A stretch of 64,000 bases of DNA from a gamma proteobacterium symbiont of Ctena orbiculata (GCA_003094555.1 NATW01000115.1:1-64000), one strand, 5' to 3'; shown: positions 9,682 through 18,786, numbered from the stretch's first letter. Program-made: numbers and translations. Notes: a model not told the origin generated them from the sequence alone.

Positions 9682-9885
9682 ATGAAGCCGGATATTCATC
9701 CTCATTATGAGGAGATCAAAGTCGTATGTAGCTGTGGTAATGAGATCCTCACGCGTTCCACGCTGGGCCAGGAGGAGATACATGTGGAGGTATGCTCTTC
9801 ATGTCATCCCTTCTATACAGGCAAACAAAAGATCGTCGACACCGCTGGACGTGTGGACAAGTTCCGCAGGAAGTACAGCCGTTAA
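9682..9885 (+). CDS. rpmE: 50S ribosomal protein L31 (zinc-binding type)
   Basis: A 67-residue ribosomal protein beginning [12 protein letters not shown]. It carries the four zinc-ligand cysteines of the C+ form, CSC near residues 16-18 and CSSC near 37-40. A zinc-independent paralogue may exist elsewhere, because C+ forms are often replaced under zinc shortage. The start follows a GAGAG ribosome binding site. A strong intrinsic terminator lies 50 bases after the stop and overlaps the next gene. Confidence 0.97.
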   Translation: MKPDIHPHYEEIKVVCSCGNEILTRSTLGQEEIHVEVCSSCHPFYTGKQKIVDTAGRVDKFRRKYSR

Positions 9886-9911
9886 TCCAGTACTCACCGC
9901 TGTGTAGTTGC

Positions 9912-10697
9912 ATGGCGTCACTGGTCGAGATGTTAAAAAGGGCTCCGCTTTGCGGGGCCTTTTTGCTGTTCTCCCCCCTCCTCCCCTCCCTCTCTCAAGC
10001 CGTAAGCTGCTCGCCCTGCAGTACCGACCTGCTTCCAGTCGCCTCCATCCATGATGGTGATACCTTGCGCCTTAGGGACGGGCGCAGGCTGAGACTGATT
10101 GGCGTGAATACACCGGAACTTGGTCAGGGATCGGCAAACGAGCCGCATGCGCTGCAGGCCAAGCACCAGCTCGAGGGGTTGGTGAAGCGTAGTGGCGGTT
10201 TGGTCAGCATATGTATGGGTAGTGAGGAACAGGACAGGTACGGTCGCTTTTTGGCCCACCTATATGATCGTCATGGGGAAAGCATCAATCGTCAGTTGTT
10301 GATGCAAGGGGCGGGATATCTCATCGCTGTGCCACCCAATCTGAGAAACCATGGCTGCTACGAGGATGCGGAAAGGGAGGCGCGCAAGGAAAACAAAGGG
10401 GTTTGGCGCCTCCCCATGAAAGATGCCTCGGGCTTAAGCGGCGTTGAGACAGGTTTTCATATTCTTACCGGTTACATCGTCCGGGTAGGCCAAAGCCGGA
10501 GCGGCGTATGGCTGAACCTCGATGGTGGCCTGGCACTACGCATTACTTGGGACGATTGGCGAAGGTTCAATATCGATGATTCGGACTCACTCCTGGAGAC
10601 TGAGCTCGAGGTGCGCGGCTGGATCTATCATCGAGACGGTAAGCAGCGGATGCGGGTTCGACATACATCCTCCATTCGCTGGCTAGGGGGCGAATGA
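9912..10697 (+). CDS. Secreted thermonuclease-like (SNase) nuclease
   Basis: Exported staphylococcal nuclease homologue, about 261 residues from the 9912 ATG; other possible starts are ATG 9930 and TTG 9963. The signal peptide runs CGAFLLFSPLLPSLSQA. The nuclease core keeps the catalytic Arg and Glu in RLIGVNTPE and the second catalytic Arg in DRYGRFLAHLY. A C-terminal extension of about 90 residues (LTGYIVRVGQSRSG onward) forms an extra beta-rich domain. The likely role is periplasmic or extracellular nucleic acid hydrolysis. The rpmE terminator hairpin falls inside the signal-peptide codons, so true start and expression are uncertain. Confidence 0.85.
   Translation: MASLVEMLKRAPLCGAFLLFSPLLPSLSQAVSCSPCSTDLLPVASIHDGDTLRLRDGRRLRLIGVNTPELGQGSANEPHALQAKHQLEGLVKRSGGLVSICMGSEEQDRYGRFLAHLYDRHGESINRQLLMQGAGYLIAVPPNLRNHGCYEDAEREARKENKGVWRLPMKDASGLSGVETGFHILTGYIVRVGQSRSGVWLNLDGGLALRITWDDWRRFNIDDSDSLLETELEVRGWIYHRDGKQRMRVRHTSSIRWLGGE
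9935..9964 (+). terminator. rpmE intrinsic terminator inside the next gene
   Basis: The arm AAAAAGGGCTCCGC (9935-9948) pairs with GCGGGGCCTTTTT (9952-9964) with one G-U pair and one bulge, giving a hairpin that ends in a T run. The position, 50 bases after the rpmE stop, is that of a classic intrinsic terminator. It overlaps codons for the nuclease signal peptide. Confidence 0.8.
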
Positions 10698-10845
10698 GCC
10701 AGTGGCTATCATTCAAGGCTGGCCGGCGCCGGAATCTGCCGAGGAGCTCTGCAGCCAATGCATTGTTGTGGTGTATCATTGCCTGACTGGGAGAGGTCGT
10801 CACTCTTTCATGCAGACTTAGTGGGAAATCGATATAGGAGCCTCA

Positions 10846-11970
10846 ATGACCATTCATATCGGAATATTGACCTCCGGCGGCGACAGCCCCGGCCTCAATG
10901 CAGCAATTCGGGGCGTTGGCAAGGCGGCTGCCAATTTCTACGATATGCAGGTAATAGGAATACGTGATGGTTTTCGTGGCCTGGTTGAAAACCGCATCAT
11001 GCAACTGGATGGCGCCACACTTTCGGGGATTCTCACCCGGGGTGGCACCATTCTGGGCACCAGCAGGGAAAAACCCCACCGCATGAACTTCAACGGCAAA
11101 CGCCAGGATATGACCGATGTCATCGTTGAGAATTATCAGGCCCACCACCTGGATGCCCTGGTCTGTATCGGTGGCGGAGGGACGCAGAAAAATGCCTTGC
11201 AGTTGGTGGAAAAGGGGCTCAACGTTATTACCCTGCCCAAGACCATCGATAATGATGTGGCGCACACGGATACAACTTTCGGTTTCGATACGGCATTGGG
11301 TATAGCCACGGACGCCATCGATCGCCTGCACAGCACGGCTCACAGCCATCATCGGATCATCGTGGTTGAAATCATGGGGCATCGTGCCGGTTGGCTGGCA
11401 CTGGGGTCAGGCTTGGCGGGCGGCGCAGATGTCATACTATTGCCCGAGATCGGCTACGACATCGAAAACGTTGCGGAGGCCATCAGGGCTCGCGCTGTAG
11501 GCGGTAAACACTTCAGTATCGTTGCGGTGGCGGAAGGTGCGCTACCAAAAGGCGAATCTGAGCAGTATCAGGTGCTCAGGGAAAGAAAGGATGAGGCCGG
11601 CAACAAGAAGGATCGCAAGCAGGCAAAAGCGGAACTGGCCGCGTTCGAGGCCGCCCATGCAAACCATACGGTTACCCTCTCCCGCCAGCTTGAGGAGTTG
11701 ACCGGGCTCGAATCGAGGGTGACCATCCTCGGTTATCTGCAACGGGGCGGTACACCCTCCGCCGCGGACAGGCTGCTCGCTACCCGCCTGGGAACCGCCT
11801 GTACCGACCTGATATCGAAAGGTGTGTTCGGTGTCATGGTGGCGGCAAAGGGTGAACTCGCCGTACCCGTGCCCCTTACGGAGGTGGCGGGCAACAAAAA
11901 ACTGGTCCCCACCGACCACCCCTGGGTGGTCAGTGCGAAAAGGATTGGAATCAGTTTTGGGGATAGTTAG
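10846..11970 (+). CDS. pfkA: 6-phosphofructokinase, ATP- or PPi-dependent
   Basis: Phosphorylates fructose 6-phosphate in glycolysis, 374 residues, with AGGAG upstream of the ATG. The [18 protein letters not shown] nucleotide-site start and the catalytic TIDND motif are present. Two donor-determining places are mixed. The usual GGDGS (ATP type) or GGDDT (PPi type) is IGGGGT, and the residue before TIDND is Lys (LPKTIDND), as in PPi enzymes and the group III enzymes of actinomycetes. The phosphoryl donor therefore cannot be named. The stop codon lies inside a partial copy of the repeat described at 22192. Confidence 0.92.
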   Translation: MTIHIGILTSGGDSPGLNAAIRGVGKAAANFYDMQVIGIRDGFRGLVENRIMQLDGATLSGILTRGGTILGTSREKPHRMNFNGKRQDMTDVIVENYQAHHLDALVCIGGGGTQKNALQLVEKGLNVITLPKTIDNDVAHTDTTFGFDTALGIATDAIDRLHSTAHSHHRIIVVEIMGHRAGWLALGSGLAGGADVILLPEIGYDIENVAEAIRARAVGGKHFSIVAVAEGALPKGESEQYQVLRERKDEAGNKKDRKQAKAELAAFEAAHANHTVTLSRQLEELTGLESRVTILGYLQRGGTPSAADRLLATRLGTACTDLISKGVFGVMVAAKGELAVPVPLTEVAGNKKLVPTDHPWVVSAKRIGISFGDS

Positions 11971-11986
11971 TGTTAACAGGCCCTAG
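11967..11986 (+). repeat. Partial copy (one end) of the MITE-like repeat
   Basis: TTAGTGTTAACAGGCCCTAG is identical to the right terminal inverted repeat of the complete element at 22192-22359. Only this end is present. The TAG at 11968-11970 inside it is the stop codon of the phosphofructokinase gene, so the gene's last codon and stop meet the repeat. Confidence 0.85.
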
Positions 11987-12029
11987 CAGGCGCCGAGGGA
12001 TTAAAGATACCCTTTGTCTCTGGATAGGA

Positions 12030-12824
12030 TTAAAAAAGCGGTACGAATTTTCGCATCCCGTTCATCACCGGGCTCACGGTGTGTGACATTGCCCCCACGT
12101 CGTTGGTCATCACACCCACATTCCGGGTGAGGTGGTTCATATTGCCGTTCATGCCCTGTACCTGGGAGGTGATGGCCTTCATGTTCTTGTTTGTCTGCGC
12201 CATATGTTGATTCATCTGGGTTACGCCGCCTGACATGGTGTGGGTATCGCTCCCGATGGATGCGATATGGTGCCTTATCTGATTCATGTCGGCGGACATG
12301 CTGGTCATTGAGCGTTCCATGATGTGTACAACGTAGAACAGATAGATCAGGGCGGCCACCGCGATCAGCGTCCCCGGCAGGGAAAAGAGCTTGATTCGCT
12401 GGATCCGGTACGACTGCTCCTTCTCAATCGCTTCCAATCTATCCAGGAGCAGCTTCTCTTTCTCTTCCGTTTCGGAATGGCTCTGTTCGAAGGCCTGGGT
12501 CAAGCGATCGCTGAACTCCTCGATGATCTTTTCCTGGTGGTCCTCACGCTCACGGCTGTCTTTGTGGATCTTATCGAAGACCGATTGCAGTCCCTGCATC
12601 AGTCCAGGCAGGATGCGGCTCTCATTCGCCGGCTTTGTCGTCTCTGTGGTCTGCTTGGCCTTTGTTTTTGAAGCAGATTTTGGAGACTGTTTTTTTACCG
12701 TCTGTTTCTTGCGGGTTGTCGCAGCCGGCTTTGTTACGCTCGGCTTCTTACGGGTGGTTGTACCACTGGCGGCGCGCTGTTTTTTTGCCGGCGCTGCCTT
12801 CTTTTTGCTGGTTTGACTGGCCAT
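12030..12824 (-). CDS. Membrane protein with histone-H1-like basic tail
   Basis: Unrecognised protein of 264 residues. Residues 1-65 are a Lys/Ala/Thr/Pro-rich tail resembling eukaryotic H1 or bacterial AlgP-like repeats. A charged coiled coil follows (about 75-140), then one membrane helix (LPGTLIAVAALIYLFYVV, about 149-168). The last 95 residues hold about 14 methionines in a roughly heptad pattern (M..M..D.N), likely a second coiled coil. If the positive-inside rule holds, the basic tail is cytoplasmic and the Met-rich coil periplasmic. It converges on the phosphofructokinase gene. No function is proposed beyond a possible envelope-anchored DNA or scaffold role. Confidence 0.7.
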   Translation of the reverse strand: MASQTSKKKAAPAKKQRAASGTTTRKKPSVTKPAATTRKKQTVKKQSPKSASKTKAKQTTETTKPANESRILPGLMQGLQSVFDKIHKDSREREDHQEKIIEEFSDRLTQAFEQSHSETEEKEKLLLDRLEAIEKEQSYRIQRIKLFSLPGTLIAVAALIYLFYVVHIMERSMTSMSADMNQIRHHIASIGSDTHTMSGGVTQMNQHMAQTNKNMKAITSQVQGMNGNMNHLTRNVGVMTNDVGAMSHTVSPVMNGMRKFVPLF

Positions 12825-12916
12825 GAGACTCTTCCATATTGGTTGGGCGAGTCGATTAGTTTATAATAAATATCTAATTTAGTCTCTGATTCAGGTCACG
12901 CTTTTTTGCCCTTCCC

Positions 12917-14161
12917 TCACGGCTCGGCCAGTAACCGGTCGATAACCTCAATCACCTCTTTGCTGTCCCAGTTGAGGGCCCTGTTTGCGCTGTAGCGTAT
13001 CCGGCCCTGCCGATCGACGATGAAAGAGCTGGGGAAGCTGAACACCCGCCAGGCCAGGGAAGTGAGTCCGTCCCTGTCCATCAGGACCGGAAAATCGACG
13101 GGTATCTGCTCGAGAAACGCCTCAATCTCCTTTGGTGACTCGCGATAATCGACCGAGACAATCCTGAGCTGCTGATTCGGGTAGTTCTCCTGCAGGCGGT
13201 TCAGTGAGGGGATCTCCTCTACACAGGGCGGACACCAGGTGGCCCAGAAATTGACCAGTACAACCTGGTCTTTAAGTGATCGAAGATCCATGTGGCGTTG
13301 ATGGCTGTCTCTCAAACTCAACGGTGGGGCTGGGATTGGCCGCTGCAGGGTTGTCAGTGTAGTGAGATTTGTGGCAGGTATAGGTGCTGCAGTTGCTGCA
13401 AGGTTGGTCGTGGGTTTAGGATGATTTTCAAGCAGCTTGGCCAGAATGCGTATCTGCCTGGGCAGTCTGGCAACCGCCTTTTTTTCCTCCTCCTCCGGTT
13501 CATCCTTTGCCATGATGAACCAGTCCCTTACCCCCGGTACCAGGTAGACATAGGTGGGTGAACCAGCCTGCCACAGGGTTGTGACGACCTGGTCCAAGCG
13601 CCAGCGTTGACTGCCGAGTTCAGGTTGATAGATTATCAAGGGTAGGTTGGTGGCATTTAGAATCGGATCGATTGCCGGTGGCTCGCCCGCTATCGGGGCA
13701 GGCCCGAACAGGTTTGGATAGAAGAGGATTGCGCCCAGCAAACGTGACTCTTGCTGGGTAGCCTGCCAGCGGTTAACCCCCCTTAACAGGGGCAAGGGCA
13801 TACGGTCGTAGCTGGCGAGGAGTATCTGTTTGTCACTCCTTTTATGGGCGGCCCTAATGACTGCGGCGACACCTTCACCATCGAGGGTGCGTACGTTTTC
13901 ACTGGAGCGGGGAAGGTAATAGGCTTGCAGCAGATCGACACGCCAAATCTCTATCCCGGATTCAGAGAGCTGCTGCAACAGGGCGTCAAAAAGACGGCGA
14001 GGTTCGGCATGATCCACCAACCAGATCATGACCAGCTCCCCCGCTGCTTGCCTGATATCGATGCTGATATCATTGCCGTCCCTATCAGTTACGGAGTGCT
14101 CGATGGCGGTTAAGGCCGGGCTGCTTGATAGAAGAAGAAAAAATAATATCAGGACTCGCAT
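12917..14161 (-). CDS. Hydrolase-like domain fused to TlpA-type thioredoxin
   Basis: Exported two-domain protein of about 414 residues. A signal peptide (MRVLILFFLLLSSSPALTA) is followed by a domain of about 240 residues with alternating strands and helices that suggests an alpha/beta-hydrolase-like fold. A Pro/Thr-rich linker leads to a ResA/TlpA thioredoxin with W309-C-P-P-C313 and the FWATWCPPC context. The thioredoxin part would reduce disulfides in the periplasm, for example in cytochrome c maturation. Tandem ATG codons at 14164 and 14161 are the plausible starts. It is divergent from a secreted dienelactone hydrolase. The nature of the N-terminal domain is inferred from pattern only. 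Confidence 0.8.
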   Translation of the reverse strand: MRVLILFFLLLSSSPALTAIEHSVTDRDGNDISIDIRQAAGELVMIWLVDHAEPRRLFDALLQQLSESGIEIWRVDLLQAYYLPRSSENVRTLDGEGVAAVIRAAHKRSDKQILLASYDRMPLPLLRGVNRWQATQQESRLLGAILFYPNLFGPAPIAGEPPAIDPILNATNLPLIIYQPELGSQRWRLDQVVTTLWQAGSPTYVYLVPGVRDWFIMAKDEPEEEEKKAVARLPRQIRILAKLLENHPKPTTNLAATAAPIPATNLTTLTTLQRPIPAPPLSLRDSHQRHMDLRSLKDQVVLVNFWATWCPPCVEEIPSLNRLQENYPNQQLRIVSVDYRESPKEIEAFLEQIPVDFPVLMDRDGLTSLAWRVFSFPSSFIVDRQGRIRYSANRALNWDSKEVIEVIDRLLAEP

Positions 14162-14249
14162 CATGGTGATGTTACCCACGGAACTGTGTTATGTGTAGGG
14201 GGAACAAAGAATTGGTGTGTGTGACAAACTCTTGAGGAGGAGTATAGCG

Positions 14250-15038
14250 ATGAACAGGTTTGTATTGACATGGGTGATGTGCTGTTTTCCATTGACTGCC
14301 CTGAGCGCAGTCGTCGGTGAGGAGGTTGTGTATCAGCAGGGTGATACGCAGATGAAGGGCTATCTGGCCTATGATGATGCGATCCAGGAGAAGCGTCCCG
14401 GTATCCTGGTGGTGCACGAGTGGTGGGGACACAATGCCTATGCCCGCAGCCGCAGCAAGCAGCTGGCCGCCATGGGCTACACGGCGTTGGCTGTTGATAT
14501 GTATGGGGATGGCAAGCAGGCGGATCATCCAAAGGATGCTGGGCGGTTCGCCGGCGAAGTAAAAAAGAATATGCAAACGGCAAGTGCCCGCTTCCAGGCC
14601 GCAATGGATCTGTTGCAGGCACACCAAACAGTTGCCGCAAGCGACATTTCCGCGATCGGTTACTGTTTTGGTGGCGGTATGGTATTGGAGATGGCGAGAC
14701 GCGGCCTTGATCTTGATCTGGTGAGTAGTTTTCACGGCAGTCTGCCCACCTCCACGCCGGCGGCAAAAGGGGCGGTAAAGGCGGAGGTTCTGGTATTCAA
14801 CGGCGCAGATGACCCGTTTGTAAAGCCCGAACATATCGAGGCGTTCAAGGCCGAAATGGACCAGGCCGGCGTGAAATACAGCTTTACCAACTACCCAGGT
14901 GCCAAGCACTCATTCACCAATCCTGAAGCCGACAAGTTCGGTAACAAATTCGATCTGCCGCTGCAGTACGACCCGTCAGCGGACAAACAATCCTGGCAGG
15001 CCCTGACGCAGGCGCTGGATGGGATCTATGGGAAGTGA
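14250..15038 (+). CDS. Secreted dienelactone hydrolase family protein
   Basis: Alpha/beta hydrolase of 262 residues of the dienelactone hydrolase family. The Cys nucleophile lies in GYCFGGG near residue 139, an Asp in NGADDPF and the His in GAKHSFTNP complete a Cys-Asp-His triad, and VHEWWG near residue 56 carries the conserved Glu. The first 20 residues (MNRFVLTWVMCCFPLTALSA) form a signal peptide, so unlike the cytoplasmic catabolic enzyme it acts outside the cytoplasm. The start follows GAGGAGGAG. Its substrate is unknown; nothing links it to the phenol genes 45 kb away. Confidence 0.88.
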   Translation: MNRFVLTWVMCCFPLTALSAVVGEEVVYQQGDTQMKGYLAYDDAIQEKRPGILVVHEWWGHNAYARSRSKQLAAMGYTALAVDMYGDGKQADHPKDAGRFAGEVKKNMQTASARFQAAMDLLQAHQTVAASDISAIGYCFGGGMVLEMARRGLDLDLVSSFHGSLPTSTPAAKGAVKAEVLVFNGADDPFVKPEHIEAFKAEMDQAGVKYSFTNYPGAKHSFTNPEADKFGNKFDLPLQYDPSADKQSWQALTQALDGIYGK

Positions 15039-15049
15039 TGCCCGCCGGT

Positions 15050-15829
15050 TCAGTCTCTTAGGCACCCTACCCGGCGGCAGATGCTTTCAGCCCGGTTGCT
15101 GGCATTGCTTTGCATGAACATGGCAAAGTGGATCTTTTGCGTGTCGAGGGGGTCACCACGCTCGAGGGCGGCCAGGGTCTCATCAGGCAGGTGGCGTAGC
15201 CAGGTCTGGATAAATCTGTCGCGCCCACCCTTTATTTCACAGCGTTCAGCGTGGGCTAGCTGGTGCAATAGCTTAAGCGACAGGACGGGTGTCTGGGGGT
15301 TGGTCCAGGCGTCGACCTGATCCTTGTCGGCACAAAAGATCTGGCGACAATCGGTTAAACAACCATTCATGAGAGCCTTACTATGGGCTAATTCGATGCT
15401 GTTGAGATCGATCCCGGAGAAGAACAGCGCCAGCTTATCCCGAGACGCCTTGGGCAGGCGGGATGCGGCACCGGTGCGGTGCTTTTCGACTATGCTGATG
15501 AGCCGGTCGAATTGCTCCACCAGTTGTTGATTCTTGGCGTTGAAAAGGTTGTTGGATGACCTGGCGAGCCTGGCAGGTCGTTCATGCCGCTTGTCGCGGC
15601 AGGCTGAAAAGCTTGGGCCTGTGCTGTCGGAGAATCGTTCAATAACCTCGAATCCCCTGGGACACTCCTTGCGCGAAACAAAACAGGGTAAACGGTTTGT
15701 TTCCCGATAATCGTTGCACACGGTAACGGCCAGCTGGCGGTTACTTCGATGCTCCGGGTTGATCTCCGCCTGGCTGTTGCTTAGGCAGATCAGAGCCAGG
15801 CAGATTGTTGTGATATGCCAGAGGCGCAT
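15050..15829 (-). CDS. Exported Cys-rich protein with HQLAH motif
   Basis: Unrecognised 259-residue protein with signal peptide (residues 1-21) and at least ten cysteines in the mature part, suggesting periplasmic disulfides. Residues 185-200 (KLLHQLAHAERCEIKG) look like the LLAHELTHVxQ-x-x-GG helix of DUF4157-type zincins, but the catalytic Glu of HExxH is Gln (H189-Q-L-A-H193), so any hydrolase activity is doubtful. The gene starts 9 bases after ppk2 ends and so closes the sucC-sucD-ppk2 run. I propose no function. Confidence 0.65.
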   Translation of the reverse strand: MRLWHITTICLALICLSNSQAEINPEHRSNRQLAVTVCNDYRETNRLPCFVSRKECPRGFEVIERFSDSTGPSFSACRDKRHERPARLARSSNNLFNAKNQQLVEQFDRLISIVEKHRTGAASRLPKASRDKLALFFSGIDLNSIELAHSKALMNGCLTDCRQIFCADKDQVDAWTNPQTPVLSLKLLHQLAHAERCEIKGGRDRFIQTWLRHLPDETLAALERGDPLDTQKIHFAMFMQSNASNRAESICRRVGCLRD

Positions 15830-15838
15830 GGTTGGAAT

Positions 15839-16711
15839 TCATGCCTCTTTGTTAAGCGCTTTGCGCATTTCATCGAAACGTTTGGTTTCGTCCTGGTCGG
15901 CCTGGGGATAGTGTGGATCCATGCCTTCCAGGGTTTTACGCACAATGCGGGCAACCTGCCAGCGCATATAGGGTTTATCATCCGCGGGTATGGCATACCA
16001 GGGCGCCCATGGCCGGGAACTCGCCGCCAGGGTCTGGTGATAGGCATGCATATAACTGTCCCAGTGTTGTCTTTCCTCCACATCCTTGATTGAGAATTTC
16101 CAGTTTTTGTGTGTTTCATCCAGGCGTGAGATAAAACGTCTGCGCTGTTCATCCCTGCTCACATTGAGCCAGAACTTGAGGATCACCGTGCCGTTCTCCG
16201 CTAAGTGCTGTTCGTACTGGCGAATGGATTCAAAACGCTGTTGCCATAGTTGTTCCAGGTCATCAGGAATATGGATGCGCTGGGCATCCAGATACTCGGG
16301 ATGGATACGTACCACCAGGGTTTCCTCATAGTAGCTGCGATTGAAGATACCGATGCGCCCGCGCTCCGGGAGTGCGCGGGTAGTACGCCACAGAAAGTCG
16401 TGATCCAGCTCCTCCTTGGAGGGTTGTTTAAAGGAAAAAACCTGACAGCCGGCAGGGTCGATGCCGGTCATTACTGCGCGTATGGTACTGTCCTTGCCGG
16501 CGGCATCCATGGCCTGGAAGATAATCAGAAGGGAACGGCGGTCCTCTGCATAGAGCCTGCGCTGGAGTTCATCCAGCCGGTCGATCTCCTTGGCCAGGGC
16601 CTTCTTGCAGCCTTTCTTTCCCGGCGCCTCCTCCGGGGGTTGGGTAGTCAATGCCCGCTTCTTCAATCGACCATCGAATGTGACGAGATATGGACTTGTG
16701 GGTGGTTTCAT
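15839..16711 (-). CDS. ppk2: Polyphosphate kinase 2, probable class III
   Basis: Cytoplasmic polyphosphate:nucleotide phosphotransferase of 290 residues. The Walker A-like MDAAGKDS is at 68-75 and the NRSYYEE Walker B segment at 124-130, preceded by the lid region LPERGRIGIF. The pattern FKQPSKEELDHDFLWRTTR is that of the PPK2 branch that phosphorylates AMP as well as ADP, but class assignment by eye is tentative. It lies 22 bases after sucD and 9 before the Cys-rich gene on the same strand, so co-transcription with succinyl-CoA synthetase is likely. Confidence 0.92.
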   Translation of the reverse strand: MKPPTSPYLVTFDGRLKKRALTTQPPEEAPGKKGCKKALAKEIDRLDELQRRLYAEDRRSLLIIFQAMDAAGKDSTIRAVMTGIDPAGCQVFSFKQPSKEELDHDFLWRTTRALPERGRIGIFNRSYYEETLVVRIHPEYLDAQRIHIPDDLEQLWQQRFESIRQYEQHLAENGTVILKFWLNVSRDEQRRRFISRLDETHKNWKFSIKDVEERQHWDSYMHAYHQTLAASSRPWAPWYAIPADDKPYMRWQVARIVRKTLEGMDPHYPQADQDETKRFDEMRKALNKEA

Positions 16712-16733
16712 TGTCTCATCTGCCCTCCAGCCA

Positions 16734-17603
16734 TTAAGCGAGCAGTCCGGCCATACGGCTGCCCATTTCCGCGGGTGATCTTACCACCTGCGCCCCGGCG
16801 TTTTCCAAGGCCTCGAATTTGGCTTCGGCAGTGCCCTTGCCGCCGCTGATGATGGCCCCCGCGTGGCCCATTCTTTTCCCCGGTGGTGCAGTAACGCCTG
16901 CTATGTAGGCTACCACTGGCTTGCTGATATGGGATTGAATGTAATCTGCGGCCTCTTCCTCTGCGGAACCACCGATTTCACCTACCATGATTATGCCTTC
17001 AGTCTGTTCATCATCCTGGAACAGCTTCAGGCAATCGATAAAACTTGTGCCGTTTATGGGGTCGCCGCCAAGACCGACACAGGTGCTCTGACCCAGGCCG
17101 GCAAGGGTGGTCTGATGCACGGCTTCATAAGTCAGTGTACCGGAGCGGGACATGACGCCTACCCTGCCAGGTTGGTGGATGGATCCAGGCATGATGCCAA
17201 TCTTGCAGGCACCCGGGGTGATTATTCCAGGGCAGTTAGGGCCGATCAGGCGGGCATTGTAGGATCCGAGGGCCTCCTTGACTTTCAGCATATCCAGGAT
17301 GGGTATGCCTTCGGTGATACAGGCTATGACACGGATACCGGCATCCGCCGCTTCGATGATCGCATCGGCGGCGAAGGGGGGTGGTACGTAGATCATACTG
17401 GCATCTGCGCCGGTGGTGGCGACAGCGTCATGAACCGTGTCAAAAACCGGTCTGTCGAGGTGGGTTTGTCCCCCCTTTCCGGGGGTCACGCCACCCACCA
17501 GCTGGGTACCGTAGGCAATTGCCTGTTCTGAGTGAAAGGTGCCCTGTTTGCCGGTGAAGCCCTGACAGATGACCCGGGTGTTATTGTCGACGAGAATGCT
17601 CAT
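16734..17603 (-). CDS. sucD: Succinyl-CoA synthetase alpha subunit
   Basis: CoA-binding and phosphohistidine subunit of the TCA-cycle enzyme that converts succinyl-CoA to succinate with ATP or GTP formation, 289 residues. The Rossmann start [10 protein letters not shown] and the CoA-site IGPNCPGI segment are present, and His247 in GHAGAI is the residue phosphorylated in the E. coli enzyme. It starts 22 bases after sucC, as in most bacteria. The chain length matches the family. Confidence 0.97.
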   Translation of the reverse strand: MSILVDNNTRVICQGFTGKQGTFHSEQAIAYGTQLVGGVTPGKGGQTHLDRPVFDTVHDAVATTGADASMIYVPPPFAADAIIEAADAGIRVIACITEGIPILDMLKVKEALGSYNARLIGPNCPGIITPGACKIGIMPGSIHQPGRVGVMSRSGTLTYEAVHQTTLAGLGQSTCVGLGGDPINGTSFIDCLKLFQDDEQTEGIIMVGEIGGSAEEEAADYIQSHISKPVVAYIAGVTAPPGKRMGHAGAIISGGKGTAEAKFEALENAGAQVVRSPAEMGSRMAGLLA

Positions 17604-17625
17604 TGGTTTGTATTACCTATTTTAA

Positions 17626-18786
17626 TCAGGCTGCGGCGGAAACGGCTTTTTTTGCGGCTTCGGTAAAATCATTGGCGGTGAGGAAATCCAGTCCGCTGGA
17701 CTCAAGCATCTCGAGTCCCTGTTGCGCATTGGTCCCTTCGAGCCGCACCACCACCGGCACCGTGACGCCGATGCTTCGAGCGGCGGTGATGATGCCTTCC
17801 GCGATCAGGTCGCAGCGAACGATACCACCGAAGATATTGACCAGTACCGTTTTGACCTTGGCGTCGGAAAGGATGAGCTTGAATGCCTCTGTCACCCGTT
17901 CTGCGGTTGTTCCGCCTCCCACGTCGAGGAAATTGGCGGGTTCGCCGCCATGCAGCTTGACCATGTCCATGGTCGCCATCGCCAGACCGGCGCCGTTCAC
18001 CATGCAACCGATACTACCATCCAGGGTGATGTAGTTGAGATCGTGCTTTGCTGCAGCGGCCTCTTTCGCGTCCTCCTGGGTGATATCCCGTAACGCGGCC
18101 AGGTCCTGATGGCGATAGAGGGCATTGCTGTCCAGGTTGATCTTTGCATCCAAGGCCACAAGATTACCTGCTGCGGTGACAATCAGCGGATTTATCTCGA
18201 TCAGGCTGATGTCCTTGTCCATATAGAGTTGATAGAGGGCCATCATGATCTTGGAAAATTGTTTGATCTGGTCACCTGTCAGGCCGAGCCCAAATGCGAG
18301 TTTGCGGCATTGGTATGGCAGCATCCCGGTCGCCGGGTTGACGATGGTGGTGAGAATTTTCTCCGGAGTCTCCGCGGCGACCTCCTCGATGTTCATGCCA
18401 CCGGCGGCCGAGGCCATGAAGGTGATGCGCGAGCGTGATCGGTCAAGCAGGGCGCCAAGATAGAGTTCCCTGGCAATATCGCTCCCCTCTTCCACCAATA
18501 CAGTATTTACCGGCAGACCCTGTGGGCCGGTCTGCTTGGTGACCAGGGTCATGCCAAGGATCTCCCGGGCCGCCTCTTCCGCCTCATCCAGAGAGTGAAC
18601 CAGTTTGACCCCTCCCGCCTTGCCGCGTCCACCCGTATGGGCTTGTGCTTTTACCACCCAGATGCTGCCGCCTAGTCCCTGCGCCGCGGTTCGGGCCTCG
18701 CTTGGGCTTGAAACGGACTGGCCCTGTGGTACAGGTATGCCATAACTGGCGAAAAGTGATTTTGCTTGGAATTCGTGTAGGTTCAT
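17626..18786 (-). CDS. sucC: Succinyl-CoA synthetase beta subunit
   Basis: Nucleotide-binding subunit of succinyl-CoA synthetase, 386 residues, with an ATP-grasp domain at the N-terminus ([18 protein letters not shown] then [15 protein letters not shown]). The CoA ligase domain ([13 protein letters not shown]) follows. It heads the sucC-sucD-ppk2 run on the minus strand. The start has an AAAGG upstream. The genes are not next to odhA/sucA here, as they would be in E. coli. Confidence 0.97.
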   Translation of the reverse strand: MNLHEFQAKSLFASYGIPVPQGQSVSSPSEARTAAQGLGGSIWVVKAQAHTGGRGKAGGVKLVHSLDEAEEAAREILGMTLVTKQTGPQGLPVNTVLVEEGSDIARELYLGALLDRSRSRITFMASAAGGMNIEEVAAETPEKILTTIVNPATGMLPYQCRKLAFGLGLTGDQIKQFSKIMMALYQLYMDKDISLIEINPLIVTAAGNLVALDAKINLDSNALYRHQDLAALRDITQEDAKEAAAAKHDLNYITLDGSIGCMVNGAGLAMATMDMVKLHGGEPANFLDVGGGTTAERVTEAFKLILSDAKVKTVLVNIFGGIVRCDLIAEGIITAARSIGVTVPVVVRLEGTNAQQGLEMLESSGLDFLTANDFTEAAKKAVSAAA

